Positions 1-13,749 are shown, counted from the stretch's first letter. The stretch is 64,000 nucleotides of DNA from Callipepla californica brunnescens (GCA_023055505.1 JALIRH010000006.1:24277105-24341104), one strand, 5' to 3'. The notes: a model not told the origin generated them from the letters alone. Program-made: numbers and translations.

Positions 1-56
1 AAATATTCCAAAGCCCAACAAAGCTAATTGATTTCTAAAAACTAAACTACATAGAT
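1..56 (-). other. DGKB: Start of DGKB 3' UTR
   Basis: Sequence immediately downstream of the DGKB stop on the minus strand, cut by the window edge. The hexamer AATAAA occurs at 56-61 (minus strand) but overlaps the stop codon itself, so it is unlikely to be the working polyadenylation signal. The real 3' end must lie outside the window. Confidence 0.8.
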
Positions 57-164
57 TTATTCCTTGCTGTGGTTCCTTGTTCTTTTGATGATAGAAGAGA
101 AAAGACCAGTTTTTGGAGGAGGACCCATCAGCATAGGGGCTTGGTTCTTGTGGGTAATTTTTAT
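57..164 (-). CDS. DGKB: DGKB terminal coding exon (C-terminal 35 residues and stop)
   Basis: This is the last coding exon of diacylglycerol kinase beta, which phosphorylates diacylglycerol to phosphatidic acid, ending second-messenger signalling at membranes. On the minus strand it follows a polypyrimidine tract and a CAG acceptor (165-167 on the plus strand) and opens in phase 0. It encodes 35 residues, starting [17 protein letters not shown] and ending in a basic tail (KRTRNHSKE), then TAA at 57-59. The [10 protein letters not shown] segment and the basic tail match DGKB as I remember it. DGKA ends in a different, short FFGFLS-type tail, and DGKG has MMMGPP. Some positions in the tail (FSSII) differ from the human protein as recalled, as expected between classes. 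From the literature I recall that human DGKB isoforms differ by presence or absence of about 35 C-terminal residues that affect membrane localisation, and this exon is exactly that size. The exon continues as 3' UTR past position 1. Gene identity is very likely; the exon edges are read directly. Confidence 0.93.
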   Translation of the reverse strand: MKITHKNQAPMLMGPPPKTGLFSSIIKRTRNHSKE

Positions 165-3100
165 CTGAGGGAAGAAAGAAGAAAATCATAGTTATCCCTT
201 GAGCTAGTTAAATTTCTGCATACAAGTATCTGAAAAACCTGAATCATCTTCACGTGTGATTTCCAAACCTTCACTTAATCAAGGAAGGAAAAATAGCTGT
301 GTTTTTTTTTTTTTTATGAATGATGCTACATATGTAGTAAGCCAATGTATGTATAATCGTTGTTACCACAAATATTTTCAATTATATGTGCAATTAATGT
401 TAAATATAGTATACAAAACATGTTGGCCAATACCTGATCTAACTTTTTGACAGTGGAACTTGTTGCTTGCTGTTAAATATTTTACTCATATAGAATATGA
501 ATAATAATTTAAAAGTTGTAAAGGACATTCATGCTGAAAGATCAAGCTGTCACCTATAACTAAGATACAAGCTGTATGTTTGTATGTTTTGTTTATATTT
601 CCGATCAAGCTGTACCTGTCTTCTAACACAGGATATAGTTTAATTTCAAAATAGGCATTATGAATGAAAGTAAAAATTAACACACACACAAAAAAGGTTA
701 AAAAATATGAACTAGCATTCTAATTTGTTCATTAATTATTAGTTGAATAGACTCAAATATTGAAAAGTCTATTTAAAACACTTTGCAAGATTGCTCTAAA
801 GCCACCCATTTTGATTTCTTTGATATAAAACCACGAATCACCTTATATGAGACAACCTTAAAGTAGATTATGTCTGCAATTTTCTCTAATTCAAGTCTAA
901 ATTAGAGAAGACATTTTATGAATGTATGCTATGCTCAAAGCTAATTGAAAGCAATTATCAAAGTGGCATTTTGTCTGTGACTTTAAGATACATTGTAAGA
1001 TAATAAATGATTCTCATTATGTAATAAAAAGGTCACATCTTGCCTTTGGGCTAGTGACGCTAAGAGTTTTTCAAAAGCAATCCAAGACATTTTCTTTAGT
1101 GAACTACGACTAATACAAGAACCATCACTTATTAAATATCAGTTGTCATCTGCATAGTACCCATATCAGAGATGGGTATTTCTTTCAAAAAGAAACACCA
1201 CCTCATTAAAAACTGGAAAAATATATCTCTTAAAGTGCATACCTGACATTTTCAAGTTAAAATGAATATCCTTCACTTGTCATTCACTAATAGTAATGAA
1301 ATAGAAAATGTATGCCACGTGGACAGGCTCATTAAGATATAGATCAGGACACTCCTTGGGGTGGAAATTTACTTTACAATATAAAGAGACAGAAACATAA
1401 AAATCCCAACAGAATAAGAGAGTGTTTGTTTAACTACACTAGAGCCTTTATGTTATTCTCCAAATGTTCATTTTCATAGTGCTTTTGTACATGAATCTTG
1501 AACTTCATATGTGACCTATTCTTGTCAAGATTGTTCTTTAGTATCAAATGTAGTATATATATATATTTTTCAACCTTGATTAATTTCACACAGAAAATAA
1601 CTCCTGTTTTCAAAGACTGGCATCAACGTATTTTCTCACATGAAATTCTGCTTCAGGCACCAGTTTGGAAGCCAAATCTCAGGGTAAGCTGGCATTCTTC
1701 CATTGATGTCACTTTAAACCAGCTGATGATCTGGTCCTGAAAAATTGTCTCAAGTATCTCTGTGACTTTCATATGCTTCATGAGATATATTTTGTGTTAC
1801 AGGAATAATGGTGACATCAGCCTGATCCTGAGGATCAATACCTGAAATAATCTGCAGCTGCGGTGAGTGAATTCTTTGAGACTCATGAGGGTTCAGCATA
1901 CTACAAGATTTGGCCATGATGAGGCAATAGAAATGTCCTCGGAATTTCTTTCAGAAGTAAATCATAGTAATTCCATCTTAAAATGAATAAAAGAGCAAAG
2001 CTCAAAAGATGGCTTTAGTATGAAGAGGTGAGGTAATCCTGAGACCTCGTACAGATTGCATGTTGTATTGAGGCTGTTCAATGCTGCTGAGTGAATGCAA
2101 TTACATATTGAGAAAATATGTATCATTTGTAATGCTCTTTTTTGGCTTGAGCCATCTGTTTCAGAGAACATGACCTCTTCAGTATGTTGTATCCCATCAG
2201 CTGAGATCAGCCAAGTTGCGTGAACATGATTAACCACTCATGCACATGAGGTTGGAGTCCTATATACATTTTTCTAAGATGTATTTTCAACTCTTGTAAA
2301 TTGGCCACGTTCCAGAGGCATATAATATACTTTACATTCTAAAGATAATAGTGAAAAAAAAAAATGTTAACAAAGTATATTTTTTATTTATGCAGGGTAG
2401 CATAAGTTAACACTGCATTGGTTAACAATGATGACCTTTGATTCCTTGCTTTCTGATGAAAAAAAAATATATATACACATATATATTTTATCTTTGGGTC
2501 ATAAAAAGATCAATTTGTTTACAATACACACTGTACAATTACACAGGATTGCCCAAAATATACTTTTTCTTTCTCAAGATGTTCAGGCAGTGTGTTTCTG
2601 TCCCAGACTCCTGTTGCTGCTTCTATTTGCATACTGGCATTAGTAGCAGAGTGTGCTGTGAGTGTGGGTGACAAGTGAATATACGTACTTCAAGATGGGT
2701 CTCAGAAAGAGAAATAGCAGGTAAAGTGGGGCTGAACACAGAGACTGCTCTAAATGAGCCTGATGTGGAGAAAAAAACAACCACACTAAACCCCCAAACT
2801 CATGGAAAAAGTAAGAAAAAAATCTTCAATTAAAAGCAACCAAGATTTTATTTACTTAAAATTCAAGAAAATCACTACTTATAGCTGTGTATAAATTTTG
2901 TGCTCATCTAACGTCTAGAGACTAACATTATGTCTTTTGTATAAGAAGTACAATATTTAAAGCTTTAAAATGCTTTAAATAAGATGCACTACTTTATTGT
3001 TTTTTCCTTTCTATGGTGAACCTGTGACTTCCTTGCACATGCAAATATAAAACAAGAGAAAAAGATAGTGGTCAGAAAAATACACCTCAAAAAACTCAAA

Positions 3101-5529
3101 CCATAACCTAACATTTTCAGCAGCTGATGATACCCTGACAAACACACTCATGCAAAATAGTCAGGAGCACTTAAAAGTCATTTTAGAGATCATTATCCAA
3201 GCTTATTGAAAGGATGGAGGATATTTTAAACATAAAATAGTGAAGTGACTGAAATGCTGTTGGAGGAAAAAAAGTAATAGAATACTTCTATTTGGCACAT
3301 TTAGAAGAAATATAAAAGTACCAAAAATTAGTAAATAACACAATTTCATTTCAGAAGAAATTAAATAGACACATGAATTGCTAAGAAATCTTGATTTTTT
3401 TTTTTTTTTTGGTTGAAAGCCTCTTATAATATTATAGACATATATACAGCATCTGTTTACAACTCAAGCTGTTGAAGCCACTGGAGAAACTCTTATTCAC
3501 TAACTGAAGCCAAGAATTTAGCCTTTGAGTTCATGAAAAAACAAAAAACAAAACAACAAAAAAACCAACCTTAAAGGACTTCTCTATCTAGTAAATAGGC
3601 TTCACAGAAAAATATTGCACTTGTAATTTTAAAATCACTTTTCCACCATTAGAAAGCATGTTTAACAATATGTCCATGAGAAGGCACAAAAGATTTAATT
3701 AAAGAGTAAAATTCTTAAAAAAAAAATTGCAATTTTCTGATAAAGGAGAAGGAAGAATATTTATTAATCTATAAAAATATTTATAAATGCATAAAACAGA
3801 AATTTGTCTCAGGAGCAGGTCAGAATTTCAATATATGCCTTGAAGCCACATTAACACAATGCACCCACTCAATAATATGCTACAAACATCAATATTTTTA
3901 GTGTAAAAGCTATCTCTATAAGGTCAATCAGTTCTGCTTATATGCTAATATTTTGACAGTATGTGCTAGCTCTCTCTGTGCTTCTGACTTCACAGAATGC
4001 CTAAATACTTACTATTAGTGCAGAAGTACAATTACTAGCTGCAATGCTAATTAAAAATATAAAACTGAAAATAGAAACAATCAGCTCTGCTTGTAATATT
4101 TTGATTAATATTGAAAAAATTAACTGTATTTTATAGATAGAGAGGTGGTAAAAAACCCTTAAAATGTCATCAAACAAACAAACAGGAAACAAACAGGAAC
4201 CCTAAAAAAAAAAAACACTAAAACCTTTAAAAAAATCGACATCAGATTGGATCATTATGGTCATTTTTTTTTTCCATGTTATGAGCTGGATTTGACTGTT
4301 AGCAGTTTGAAGGTATAAGCAATTTTCCAATTTGGATGCCCCATTGCTGCTCCCATTACAGGAAATGGATTCAACACTTCGGTATCATAGGAGCAGCAAA
4401 CACCATTATCTTCTTGAAGAGGATCAAGAACTGTACTGGGTGACTGAATGTAGGCTTTCATTATGTGACATTTTGGTCAAATATCTCAGGTCTAGATCAG
4501 CTGTTTTAAATATAGCATTATGCAACACATCTTTTAAATAAATTTCTTAACAATATTATTGTGCAAAGTGCAATCAAATCTAATCAGTTTGGCATTAATT
4601 AAGCTCTAATAATATACTCTAGTCTCTCTCCTAAGTAGTGTGATCCGTTTCCCCTTCACACAGGTAGATTGGAAAACATTATGGTGTCATCATAATTTTT
4701 AGACATACTGAGAAAATGACAGAGCTGCAAAATTAAAATAAATGATTAATGGCATTTTTTTCATGTTTTGTACTAATAGGTATCACTGAGGTTTTAAATT
4801 AATAGAGCTGTCAAGCTTAGGGTTGTTACAGATCCAGTGCAGGACTAAAATGGAAATTATGTATTCCACAGACACCTAAAGATGACACTTCAGAATATTT
4901 CAAATTTTAATTAGTAGGTGCAATTGTTTTTTTCTCCCACCTCCCTAAAAGCACTGCAAATTAATTGGCAATTAGTCACAACTAATTCTTTTTTAACAAT
5001 CTGAACTGGAAAGAAAGGTGCATTACATGTTAGAGTATTTGTCTGGGGTGCAGAAACCACACATGCAGCAAATTGCTTTGTCAATTACAAAAAGTACTGT
5101 TGTGAAATTAAGAAAAAAAAAAAAAAAAGCATAGGTAAACAAAGCTAATTAATGTGCAGTGTACCTGTGAACACAAAAAAATAATGCCCAGCTGCATAAT
5201 AAAGTGTTAGAGGCACAATAAACCACTCTGGTCTTGAAACACAAACATATGCACACTGCTGTGGGGAGAAAGTGCAGCATTTCAGTATAACACCTAGCTC
5301 TTTTTCTCTAGCTTCCTTTTTAGACTTCCGTCGTGTTTCTGTCGTGTCTATCACTGTACTAACACAAGCTACCACTCAGCTCATCTTTGCTCTAAAGAAA
5401 CAGAGAAAAGTTTAATTTCCCACAATATAAAAAAAAAAAATAATAAGAAAACATTATTACATTCAGTGAAATGGATAGAGGTTACTTTACAAACAGATAA
5501 CCTGTAAAACCAGCTGCAACTTCTTTATA

Positions 5530-5576
5530 GCATCATAGAATGTCTTGGGTTGAAAGGGACCGTAACAGGTCAACAT
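5530..5576 (-). mobile_element. CR1 LINE 3'-end fragment
   Basis: Reads CATAGAATGTCTTGGGTTGAAAGGGACC-like, the reverse complement of the conserved avian CR1 3' terminus (GGTCCCTTCCAACCC...ATTCTATG). Only about 45 bp is recognisable, so this is an old, severely 5'-truncated or decayed copy. It lies in the same orientation as DGKB. Confidence 0.75.
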
Positions 5577-7037
5577 AAAAACAAATCTGTGACTCTCAAA
5601 TTTTTCTTCAACTAGCTTTAGGGTATCACAGATACGATTAAAGTTTATTTATTCTTGTTTTGGTCTGGATTTAAGTGATCTCACTGAATCCTTTGTGCTC
5701 ACACTCATCACATCTTTACAGAATAAAGACAAGGCTAAAGAAACCATCGATTCATTCATTCAATCAAATTTATTTTAAGGTGCATAAAAAATCCTAATAT
5801 ACTGAAATATAATTTCTGATTTCCATTATTAAATGGCTTCTTAAAAGTTTTCCTATCTGTAAATAATTCTAATAAATACTGTTAGAGATAACTATTTCAG
5901 ATGATTATTAAACTATTCTTCTGCAGACCCATCAGGCTCAGAGTATGGATTACCATTTTCATTCCTTCATCAAGGCAATATTCTTGCATATTTTGTAGAC
6001 ATTTCTTTCTTCATTTTAATCTAAAATGAAGCAGCCTCACATTCTAACAGACATGATACCAACCAAGTCAGGAGTAGATGAAGGAACTGAAATCACAGTT
6101 ATTAAGATGGAATATTCCTATAGATTTTTCAAAACAATGCTAATATTTCATGTAGCTAAATTGAAAGATTACTTTTCTTTAAAAAATCCTGATGGCTAAA
6201 GCTACAAGTTTATTGAATTAACTTGAGAGTCTTTGAAGTTTCATTACTATTAATGACCTGTTTGGAGATCAGGTGAAACCATAGATATCTTTCATGTTGC
6301 TATATTTGTCTGGGAGAGCTCTGATAGAATTTCCTCCTCTGCTAATCAGACAAGATGTTTAACATAATATTAACATTATCATCTTTCTTTGTCCCAAAGA
6401 CTTTTCTATTAAGAAAAAAGCAGTGAAAACAATACAATTTGATGCTCAGATTCTGCATCTTATTATACAAGAGCAAAGTGACTTTGTCAGACTCTGTAGC
6501 CTGCATGTGTTCAACATATTCAATAATTCTGGATGTTTATTAGATTTTTAGACTGAGGTAACTCACAGAACCTATAGGAATACATTTGTGCTTTCTTTTA
6601 GGGATATTAGGTGACTGTGCAGTATGAGATCGTAAGAGATAATAAAAAAAGAATGCAGCAACTTCCCTAGTACTAAAACCGATCATGTGAATGAAAAATC
6701 ACAGATTATAATCTTCTAGGGAATCACTGCATTTTTATATTTCACATTTTTCTTTTTACTTACTTTATTTATTTATTGAGTTCATACTGTCACTTAAGAG
6801 AGACGTTGTCTTTGCGTGTGAGAAGGACAGGAGAAGTAGGATAGGTGAACTTGATGATTTCTTTGGTGGGAAACAGTCTTACAAGCCTGTATGTGTAGCA
6901 TGCACCCCATACATAATAGGGATTTAATGCAGCCTTAGTCTGTATAAGGGAACATAGCAGGAGATTTATGACCAGGTTGAACCTGATTTCTTGAGAAATC
7001 ATATGCAAAATGCTTTCATTTGAACCAAAACATGAAC

Positions 7038-7090
7038 AAAACAAAACAACAACAACAAAAAAAAAACAAAAAAAAAAAAAAAACAAAAAA
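7038..7090. repeat. A-rich low-complexity stretch (CAA/CAAA)
   Basis: Plus-strand A-rich run broken by single C bases (AACAACAAC then long A runs). On the minus strand it produces a poly-Phe/Val reading frame, which explains the 120-codon frame at 6790-7152. Confidence 0.9.
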
Positions 7091-8651
7091 GAAACAAAAC
7101 CGAAAAGGACTTCTGAGCTCAGCCACTGCAACCTGGGGCAGAGTTGATTCAATACATGTTAACTGTATTACTTTCCCACTTGATCTCTAATTTTTCTAGG
7201 TCAGCTCCTAAAACTACTGAACTTAAAGAAAACCAGAATTACTGATGTCACAATCAAATGTGTTATTTCAGCTTATGAAAGCATTTTTGGAGGGGGAGAG
7301 TTAGTCTTTTTTGACAATAGCTCTCTGAAGCACTCAAGAATCAAAAAGCTGATGCTCAGCAACCCTGTCTATCTGATCAACAGGATCTGTGTACATGAAT
7401 TAACTGACATGCAAGGAACTTGTATATAGAAGCAGACTAGTACTGAGCTGGGACAACAGCTTCTGTCCTTTAAAGCACACAGATAGTGAACTAATAAGGG
7501 CATTCCTTCAGCAAACTGATGTGAAGCATGGGAATGTCCCCCATATGTCTCAATGCACGGTGTATGAATGCCAGCACCATTTTATAATGACCTCAGTTTC
7601 TTGTAAGATTTAAGGAAATAAATTTGCTAGGAGAGGAAATAAAAGGAAAAGCAAAATCATACATCATCTAAGAAACAAAACTTCTGGATTTCTTCATCTG
7701 AGCAAGTTGTTTTCCATTTAATTAGTCTTTAATCATTTGCTCAAATGTAATTCTGGGAGAACACAGCAATTTTGTTTCCAGAGAAGACAAAAATTCTGAA
7801 TTCTCATGTAGGTCTCATTGTATTTTTTTCTGAAACTTGAGCTCTTGCTAATTCAAATAATTGGCTACCTATCTAGCTACACATAAGAATTAATTATGAT
7901 CTTATATTTTTTCAGACTCTAGTTCAGGATAAAACAGCGATCATTCCCATACTTATGTGATCAGGTACATTGGTTTCCAAAGACTCTTCTGAAGAACTCA
8001 GAAATCAAATCTTAAACTTTAGTTGAGAGAAAGCTAACAGCCACCTCTGGCATCGTCTCAGGAACAATTTCTAAGAATTAAAAAAAAAAAAATCACAGAA
8101 AAATTTTTTTGAAAAGAACTTCAAGGAAATACTTTAGCATACCAATGAGCTGGGGAGAAGTTGGACCATATCTGTTTTTTCTTATGTGAGATGTAGTGGG
8201 GCAATAATGTGAGGAGCAATTCCATAAATACATTAAGCAGAGACAGAACAAACAACAAAATATTTCCTGAGAAATGAAGAATATAACATGAATCACTTAT
8301 TCTTTACCTGAATTCATAGTGGTGCAGTAGCACAGAAAAGAAGTAGCTCTTCTCGTAAGAAGGAATTGCATTCTACAGTGGGGTTTTCTTATGTAAAACA
8401 AAGTATTTTCTCTTAACAGTGCTATATCATAAGGGACGGTTTCCACAGTATATGCCACTTCTATCCCCTGTAAAAAGGTTACTTTAATTGGACAGGAGTA
8501 ATTATCACTAATAGTTTACTGTTCCCTTAAGGCAGTAACTGAAATGTAAGGACTGTCTCTTTTTCCAGGTTTATCCTCAATCGTGCATGCAGCTTCTGCT
8601 ACCATTATTGTTCAGATAACAAGGATTTTGCACAGAGCAAGCAATCAAGAC

Positions 8652-8677
8652 AAAAAAAAAAAAAAAAAAAAAAAAAA
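8652..8677. repeat. Poly(A) tract, A26
   Basis: Uninterrupted run of 26 A on the plus strand inside the last DGKB intron. No retrotransposed body was recognised next to it, so it is listed as a simple homopolymer. Confidence 0.97.
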
Positions 8678-9961
8678 GCATGCCTTTTTGCCAGCCTCCT
8701 TACAGAAGTTCTCTTCTGTAATCTGGTAACTGAAAAATGATGTCTTCAAAAAATCCTTACTGTTCTGACTTCACACACTGTGTGTTTATGTTTCCCTTCT
8801 TGTTGCAGTATCTTAGGACTTACCACTGAGAATCAGATTTCAGGCATTCTCCCCACTGTTCAGCTGTATACTACAGAATTTCAACAAACAAAAACTATTG
8901 CAACTCGTTTCTTTCCTCTTAGCCCATAAGTTATCAGATGCCAAGGCTGTTAGCACATTACTGAAGGTGTTTCTCTTCTATTTTTCTGTGTTGCCTTTAA
9001 CTTTACTAGAGCCAAAGTTCATTAAAGTGATTCAGAACCTGGAGTTGGAGAATTAGTTTCTTCTATAGTGGAATACCTTCTTCCTTGGCACGTTACTGTC
9101 ACTTAAATACTGTAAGGTGACAGTGATTCAACTACTTATCAATATAGGTTTTCTTTATTAAAAGTCAGTACATTTGCATATTAAAGCACGTTACTTTGAC
9201 TATATTCAACAACGTAAAACTTAAAATTCTTCAACATCTTGACCTATTTCATAACCCTTAATAATTTATCAAAGACAAGTGACAATGGAGAGGTCTTAAC
9301 ACTCCAATTTATTGTGCTGCTCCCTCACACAATAACCAGAGTTACTTAAAGAATCTACTCTGAACAAGCTCTTCCCTATTTGATCAAATTTGGAGGGATG
9401 GGTTTCTTCTTTTTCCTGTTTATTTATCTTAATTTCTCCTTTAGAACAATATTTAATTATTATTTCTGTTGTATATTTCAATCAGTACAGTCAAGGCTTT
9501 AGCTTTAAATGTAACGTTCTTGGTATGAACTCTCAAACACACAATGGAAATCTTGCCTGAATTTTTACAGAATAATTATTTACTTATTATCATCAAAACT
9601 CACATTGGTTGTTCCTCAGTAATGCAACAAGGGACTACAAAAATAATACATTATCAGAAATAAATGATCACATTGGGTAAAGCTATGAACCCTCTGAATA
9701 TTTTCCAAACTTTTAAAATAACTGTCTTTTTATTCCTGCAGAAAAAAACATCATGATAAATCCAAAAGGTATTGGGTGTTGAGCTTTATAATAACAGCAT
9801 ATGAACATGTTAGTTAAGTGAGTGAGTTAATGCTGATGATAAGAGTGGTCTCAAATTGAACGATCCTGTTTCTTTCATTTCAAGGATTGAAATTAAATAA
9901 ATCAGTAAATATAAGTTAATTTTTTCTTATTAAAAAAAAAAAAGAAGTTTATATACTTTTA

Positions 9962-10267
<306 letters not shown>

Positions 10268-10658
10268 TCAATTTGTTAAATAAAGAGAGAATTATGCGAG
10301 AACTTCAAGAATAAACTATTAACAGGAAAATAAGGAAGAAACCTCTTGGCTATTTTTTTTTTTTTAATTTAGACTGAATGCTATAAAGAAAAGGAGAAAT
10401 AAATCTTAGCTCTATTGTTGCTTTACTGAAATCCTAAAACATTTTTATACTTGTGTCTAACACCAGGTTATACAGATCAGGAACAACAGACAGTTCTATT
10501 GTGTTCAGAAGATTTAATTTACCATGTTATGGATTTAAATTGTTAGTAATGGATCACTGAGTTTAATATTAATGTTCAGCTGTTCTATGCCTACTTTTGG
10601 TACTATATTTAGAAAAGCATAGATAAATGATAAAAATAAAATAAATTGATCATCTTTT

Positions 10659-10691
10659 AGATGATCTTTTCCAACTCTATATTTCTGTCTT
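10659..10691 (+). mobile_element. Possible degraded CR1 3'-end scrap
   Basis: AGATGATCTTTTCCAACTC followed by ATTTCTGTCTT resembles a decayed CR1 terminus (GATGATCTTT...TTCCAAC...ATTCTATG). It is about 33 bp, so the match may be chance. Confidence 0.35.
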
Positions 10692-11716
10692 ATAGTCAGA
10701 CTGTGTTATAGCCTGGACAATTCAATGTAACATGGAACAGTCAATTTGGACAGTGGAAAAATGAGTCAGTTGATCACTCATGATCATCAGTGGAAATTCT
10801 GGCTAGGACATTATTTAAAAATGACTAGCAGCTTGTAGTGTTAACTACTGTCATCAACAGTCAGAAGAAGAAAGAAAGAAAGAACATTAAATGAAGCCTC
10901 GTATAGGTTTGAGATAATTCTAGTTCTTTTGCGGTTGATTTGGGACTATAAATATTATACCTCAGTACCTAGGGAAGGTTGGAATGAATGGTTCTGCGTT
11001 CTCATTTCTCTCACCCTCGAGAGAGCAATTTGAAGCTGGTCCTTGAGAATAATCTCAAAAATATGTCACTAACTTCAGGAATTTGTACTTACTATCTACA
11101 AGTAAGTTTTGATTTCCACTCTTCTGTTAATTACCACCTCACTTCAGTCTTCTTGGTCTTATCATTCTGTAACTTTTGATTTATTAAAATTTCCTGAAAA
11201 TTTCCTGAAAAATTCTGTACTGATGAAGTTGAGTGCATTTCTCTTTTACAGCCCTTGTCTAATCCAAAGGTTAGATTGTTTTTTCCTTAAGATGGAATCT
11301 AAATTTCCTCTGTTGTAAACATACTGGTCACTGTTAGCATAGTAAGTGATAAACACAACTAAGTTAATCTGCTCCACTGCTCATAGATTACACATATGAA
11401 TGTATTTATTAATAGTAACTTGTCAGAGTTCAGTAAATAACCAAATTAAAAAGAGAGCACTGACATCCACAGATCAAACAAGTGCTTTACAAATAATAAT
11501 TACATGCTACTATTCTCTGATGAGAAATGCATTATACACGGGTTAAAATGTGTCAAAGTAATGTTAAATGTCTGTTTGCTCTAATCTGTACAGAGTGCAC
11601 ATCAGTAAAATGAACCAGGATGTTCATACTTTACTCCTTCTCCTGTAACTGCTTTACAGTATTTCTTCATAGGTTGAAATGACGGTTGAATACAAGTGAA
11701 AATTGAATGTAAACAC

Positions 11717-11793
11717 CTTTTCTTTCTTTCTTTCTTCCTTTCTTTCTCTCTTCCTTTCCTTCTCTCTTTCTCTCTTTCTCTCTCTCTTTCTTT
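11717..11793. repeat. Polypyrimidine simple repeat (TTTC/TTCC/TCTC)
   Basis: 77 bp of almost pure C/T on the plus strand, made of TTTC, TTCC and TC units. On the DGKB sense strand it is a purine (GAAA/GAGA) tract starting about 120 nt past the donor of the 11912-12032 exon. It gives the Lys/Glu/Arg-rich frame at 11602-11847 minus, which is not a gene. Confidence 0.95.
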
Positions 11794-11911
11794 GACACAT
11801 TTAAAGCAAGGAAGAATATTAACAGAACATATAAAATATATTGTCAATTTATAATATATAAAACTTTACTGTTCAATACAATGGTGCAGGGCAAATTAAA
11901 TCTGCCAGTAC

Positions 11912-12032
11912 CTGATGACAACAGATGAGCACTGGGCAAGTCGTCTTCCAGCACTTTTCAGACCTGTATATATCTGACCCATCTCCATGGCTCCTTCCAG
12001 ACCAACCACTTCCATAAGCTGGTCACTAAGAT
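11912..12032 (-). CDS. DGKB: DGKB third-from-last coding exon (accessory domain)
   Basis: A 121-bp internal exon. On the minus strand the acceptor is a T/C-rich stretch ending TTTTTCAG (12033 upward) and the donor is ATCAG|GTACTG at 11912/11911. It starts with the last two bases of an Asp codon (G|AT), then gives 39 full codons running [40 protein letters not shown], and ends with AG, the first two bases of an Arg codon completed by the exon at 10058. The [25 protein letters not shown] block is diagnostic of type I DGKs. DGKA has AIEMGQIYTKLK. DGKG is close, but the downstream exons favour DGKB. The upstream neighbour exon (ending ...KFASQ-like) was searched for and not found in the window. 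Confidence 0.95.
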
Positions 12033-13494
12033 CTGAAAAAGGTGAAAAAATTAGCTCTTGGTTTAGATATAATTTTGACAGTTTTCACCCTAACTATCAA
12101 GCTGGTCAGAAGACCAGTTGAGAACAGATAATATATGATGTGAACTGCCTTTTCTAATAACTAAGAATTGATTTCAGCTTAAAGTTTTGGAGTACCTGGG
12201 CCTGCTGGCACTCAGTTCTAAAATATCAAATATCTTGACTGACATGGTTTTATAATACAATAATAATCTCTATGGCTGGTTTAAATATAAATATATATAT
12301 ATACACAATAGAAAGAATATCTCAGCATATGAGAAAACAGGAAATACTCTTTTTCAGAGAATGTCTTTGCAGTTTAGATTTTTTTTATGCTTATATTTAC
12401 TAATTTATGGTTTTAATAGATATTTAAAATTTGACATAGGAAAAATCAGTCCTCTATACAGTGCTAGGATTCCTTTCCAAATTATGTGTGAAACTCTAAT
12501 TCAGAGTATGTGTGGATGCATTAAGTATTACCTTTGGTTATGAGACCATGTAAATATATTTTTGCGTTGTATTTTTACCCCAATTAGTGCACAGATTGAA
12601 TGCAAAAAGGGCAGAAAAAACTCTTATCAGCAACTATTTATCTTATTTTCTAGCAGTACGTTTTCTACTGCTTTTTGATTACCTAGCCTTTTGGCGCTAA
12701 ATTTCCAAAAACATTTATATAATGTACTTGTCAAAATAAATTTTAGTTTGCTTGAGTTCAAGGAGTGAGGACAAATTTTGCCTAGAATTTTGGATACCAA
12801 CAGAAATGCAATCAGAATTTTAAAAAGTATTATAGCAGTTTGGTTTGTAAAGCAATCAAGTAAGGTAATGAAATGTTATCTAGAAACAACTGAGGTGTTT
12901 TGTATGAAATACTTAATATGCTCTGTTTTAAATGCATGCTGCCAAGATCAGATGGACAAGCAAAAAAGTATTTTTTTCTTTTTAGCTTTGTATTATGTAT
13001 ATTTTATAGATTGGCTGTTAATATCCCTATTTCCAAAAGATAGGCTATTCAGAGCCATGAGCTAAAATATTAGTCTATCATCACATTGAAGAAAACAGAG
13101 AAAGGAGAGCTCATTGCTCTTTGTTTATTTTGAATCCTTCATTCTTCAATGAAGGTAGAATTTCATGCCAATTATTATCATATCTGTAAGTTTAGTCCAA
13201 AGTTTCAAACTGAGTCTTTTCTGTTCACTTCTTTGGGCTTTGAATGAGGGTGATTAACTAAAAGAAATATTGTGATAGGGGAAAAAAAGAAATTAAAATC
13301 AAATAGGATTTACGGTATGGATTATTCTGCTTCCATTCAGGAAATGTGATGCTATCCAGTGCCTTCATTTTTTTAATATTCTTTGCCATTTTGATTTTCT
13401 CATCACAGTGAAATATTCCTCATGGTATTAATGGAGCTAAAACAAACTGTATAATTTGCTGTTAAAGAACAAAACGAGATGGCAAAGTAATAAA
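12033..13494 (-). other. DGKB: DGKB large intron, part 1
   Basis: Start of an intron that runs to the right edge of the window (at least 52 kb). The segment is AT-rich with short TA runs (about 12289-12302). The open frames here (12361-12543, 12778-13065 plus) resemble no family. No conserved gene or repeat was recognised. Confidence 0.75.
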
Positions 13495-13749
13495 AAAAGG
13501 GGAAACGGCCAGAAACTGCAGCACAGGAGGTTCTGCACGAATGTGTACAAGAACTTCTTTACGGTGAGGGTGACAGAGCACTGGCACAGGCTGCCCAGGG
13601 GGGTTGTGGAATCTCCTTCTCTGGAGATATTCAAGACCCACCTGGACGCCTACCTGTGTGACCTAGCGTAGGGAACCTGCTTTGGCGGGGGGGTTGGACT
13701 CGATAATCTCTAGAGCTCCCTTCCAACCCCTATGATTCTATGATTCTAT
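13495..13749 (+). mobile_element. CR1 LINE, 5'-truncated, with ORF2 C-terminal relic
   Basis: A 255-bp 3' end of an avian CR1 retrotransposon. It contains GGGGAAACGGCC, the coding tail NFFTVRVTEHWHRLP...VVESPSLEIFKTHLD, the GGTTGGACTCGATAATCTC element, CCCTTCCAACCCC and the terminal ATTCTATGATTCTAT octamer tail. The reverse-transcriptase ORF2 C terminus is still open to its stop (TAG at 13669-13671), which suggests a comparatively young insertion. The rest of ORF2 is missing, as is usual for 5'-truncated CR1 copies. It is GC-richer than the surrounding intron and antisense to DGKB. Confidence 0.95.

Noticed and set aside
6790..7152. 120-codon minus frame with a hydrophobic Phe/Val stretch resembling a membrane segment
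   Set aside because: The hydrophobic run is just the A-rich low-complexity DNA read on the minus strand.
8652..8677. Poly(A)/poly(T) runs as tails of processed pseudogenes
   Set aside because: No recognisable gene body or target-site duplication beside them, and birds have few poly(A)-tailed retrocopies.
11602..11847. Glu/Arg/Lys-rich coiled-coil-like frame
   Set aside because: Encoded by the CT-rich simple repeat at 11717-11793.
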